A stretch of DNA of 5,648 nucleotides. Origin: Akkermansia muciniphila. Lineage in GTDB: Bacteria; Verrucomicrobiota; Verrucomicrobiia; Verrucomicrobiales; Akkermansiaceae. The position numbers and the translations under genes were made by a program. The stretch is from assembly GCA_943324575.2 (NCBI GenBank), contig CALPMD020000101.1:1-5648 (forward strand). Direction: 5' to 3'. Of the stretch, positions 4,569-5,648 are shown piece by piece. Under the pieces are notes generated by a model that made no database searches, was not told the DNA's origin, and saw only the letters and a program-made list of their open reading frames with translations. Numbering within the stretch: position 1 is the first letter of the stretch; each line of letters opens with the position of its first letter.

Positions 4569-5648
4569 ATGTCTCCTGAACAGCAACTCGCCCAATTGAC
4601 AGCCGGCACCGCCAAAGTCCTCTCTGAAAAAGAGCTTTTGGAAAAACTTCGCCTCGGCCGCCCGCTGCGGATCAAGCTGGGCGTCGACCCCACCGCGCCT
4701 GACATTCACCTCGGTCATACGGTGGCTCTGGAAAAGCTCCGCCAGTTCCAGCTGCTCGGCCATCAGGCGGTGCTGCTCATCGGTGATTTCACCGCCACCG
4801 TCGGCGACCCGACCGGCCGCTCGTCCACCCGCCCGCCGCTGACCCGCGACGAGGTGCTGGTCAACGCCGCGACCTACACCGACCAGGCGTTCAAAATCCT
4901 CGACCGCTCGAAAACCGAGATCGTTTACAATGGCGACTGGTTCCGCAAAATGACCTACGAGGAAGTGCTGCGGCTCAACGCCCGCGTCACGCTCCAACAA
5001 ATGCTTCAGCGCGAAGATTTCCGCAACCGGCTTGATGCCGGTCAGGAAATCCGCCTCCACGAGCTGCAATACCCGATCATGCAGGGCTGGGATTCCGTCG
5101 AAATCCGCGCCGACGTCGAGATCGGCGGCACCGACCAGCTTTTCAACATCCTCGTCGGCCGCGACCTCCAGAAGGAAGAAGGCCAGCCGCAGCAAGTCGT
5201 GATGGTCATGCCGCTGCTCGAAGGCCTCGACGGCGTCCGCAAGATGTCGAAGTCGTACGGCAACTACGTCGGCGTCAGCGACGCGCCGCAGGAAATGTTC
5301 GGCAAGCTCATGAGCGTCTCCGACGAGCTGATGGACCGCTACTACCTACTGCTGTTAGGCGAAGCCCGCGATCCCGCCGGCCACCCGATGGACGCCAAGA
5401 AGTCCCTCGCCGAGAAACTCACCAGCCGCTACCACGGCCCCGCCGCCGGCCCCGCCGCCCGTGCCGACTGGGACACGCGCTTCTCGAAAAAAGACCTCGC
5501 CGCCGCCGAGCTCCCTGAAATCTCCATCAGCGATCTCCCCGCCGATCTCACCGTCCTTTCACTCAGTGCATTTGGATTTCAAGCCGCCTTCGGCATTGAA
5601 AAATCCAACGGCGAGCTGAAGAAGCAATTCATCACAACCGGCTCCGTC
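4569..5648 (+). CDS. tyrS: Tyrosyl-tRNA synthetase, KMSKS type (3' end cut by window)
   Basis: Class I synthetase that activates tyrosine with ATP and charges tRNA-Tyr. The open frame runs from the ATG at 4569 to the window edge, 360 codons without a stop. Visible motifs: the HIGH-type HLGH (47-50) in KLGVDPTAPDIHLGH, GDFTATVGDPTGRS (72-85), the tyrosine-pocket segments LQYPIMQGWDSV (166-177) and GGTDQLFN (186-193), and KMSKS (225-229). KMSKS in place of KFGKT, together with the GVDPTAPDIHLGH form, points to the TyrZ-like branch rather than the classical TyrS of E. coli and Geobacillus. The last 20-odd residues (FGIEKSNGELKKQFITTGSV) look like the start of the C-terminal S4-like RNA-binding domain, so perhaps 40-60 residues are missing. 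The start is set by the motif distance; no upstream in-frame start lies close by and no Shine-Dalgarno is present (CTGCACCC precedes the ATG). Confidence 0.95.
   Translation, partial: MSPEQQLAQLTAGTAKVLSEKELLEKLRLGRPLRIKLGVDPTAPDIHLGHTVALEKLRQFQLLGHQAVLLIGDFTATVGDPTGRSSTRPPLTRDEVLVNAATYTDQAFKILDRSKTEIVYNGDWFRKMTYEEVLRLNARVTLQQMLQREDFRNRLDAGQEIRLHELQYPIMQGWDSVEIRADVEIGGTDQLFNILVGRDLQKEEGQPQQVVMVMPLLEGLDGVRKMSKSYGNYVGVSDAPQEMFGKLMSVSDELMDRYYLLLLGEARDPAGHPMDAKKSLAEKLTSRYHGPAAGPAARADWDTRFSKKDLAAAELPEISISDLPADLTVLSLSAFGFQAAFGIEKSNGELKKQFITTGSV

Noticed and set aside
4551..5195. Minus-strand 214-residue open frame
   Set aside because: Antisense shadow of tyrS, whose plus-strand frame has all the synthetase motifs.

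Overview
The window reads as ordinary chromosome from a GC-rich, didermic (LPS-bearing) bacterium. The combination of an LptB-type ATPase, a murein-peptide ligase (Mpl), a REP-associated transposase of the 'PWHSP' N-terminal type and weak or absent Shine-Dalgarno sites suggests a member of the Verrucomicrobiota or a relative. That assignment is inference from style and general knowledge; no marker here proves it.

Layout, left to right: lptB (+) at 4-768; a REP/RAYT block at 787-1569, made of six 20-bp REP-like palindromic units (three on each side) around a Y1-type HUH transposase gene (+, 896-1492); mpl (+) at 1632-3017; a 519-bp AT-rich gap at 3018-3536 filled mostly by a 21-bp tandem repeat that switches orientation near 3350; rnc (-) at 4223-3537; tRNA-His(GTG) (-) at 4365-4289; a 203-bp divergent intergenic region; and tyrS (+) from 4569 to the window edge, where it is cut.

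Functionally, lptB and mpl are both envelope genes (LPS export and cell-wall peptide recycling), and the REP/RAYT block lies between them. tRNA-His and rnc run in the same direction and are close enough to share a transcript; tyrS diverges from them. mpl and rnc converge on the 21-bp repeat tract. In the direction of transcription each of the two genes is followed by the same purine-rich form of the repeat, so a read-through RNA could fold into a long imperfect duplex.

The two things worth a second look are the compact REP/RAYT element, with exact 20-bp inverted REP copies at its outer positions, and the orientation-switching 21-bp repeat between mpl and rnc, which I cannot assign to any named family. 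The protein genes and the tRNA are otherwise ordinary and look intact.
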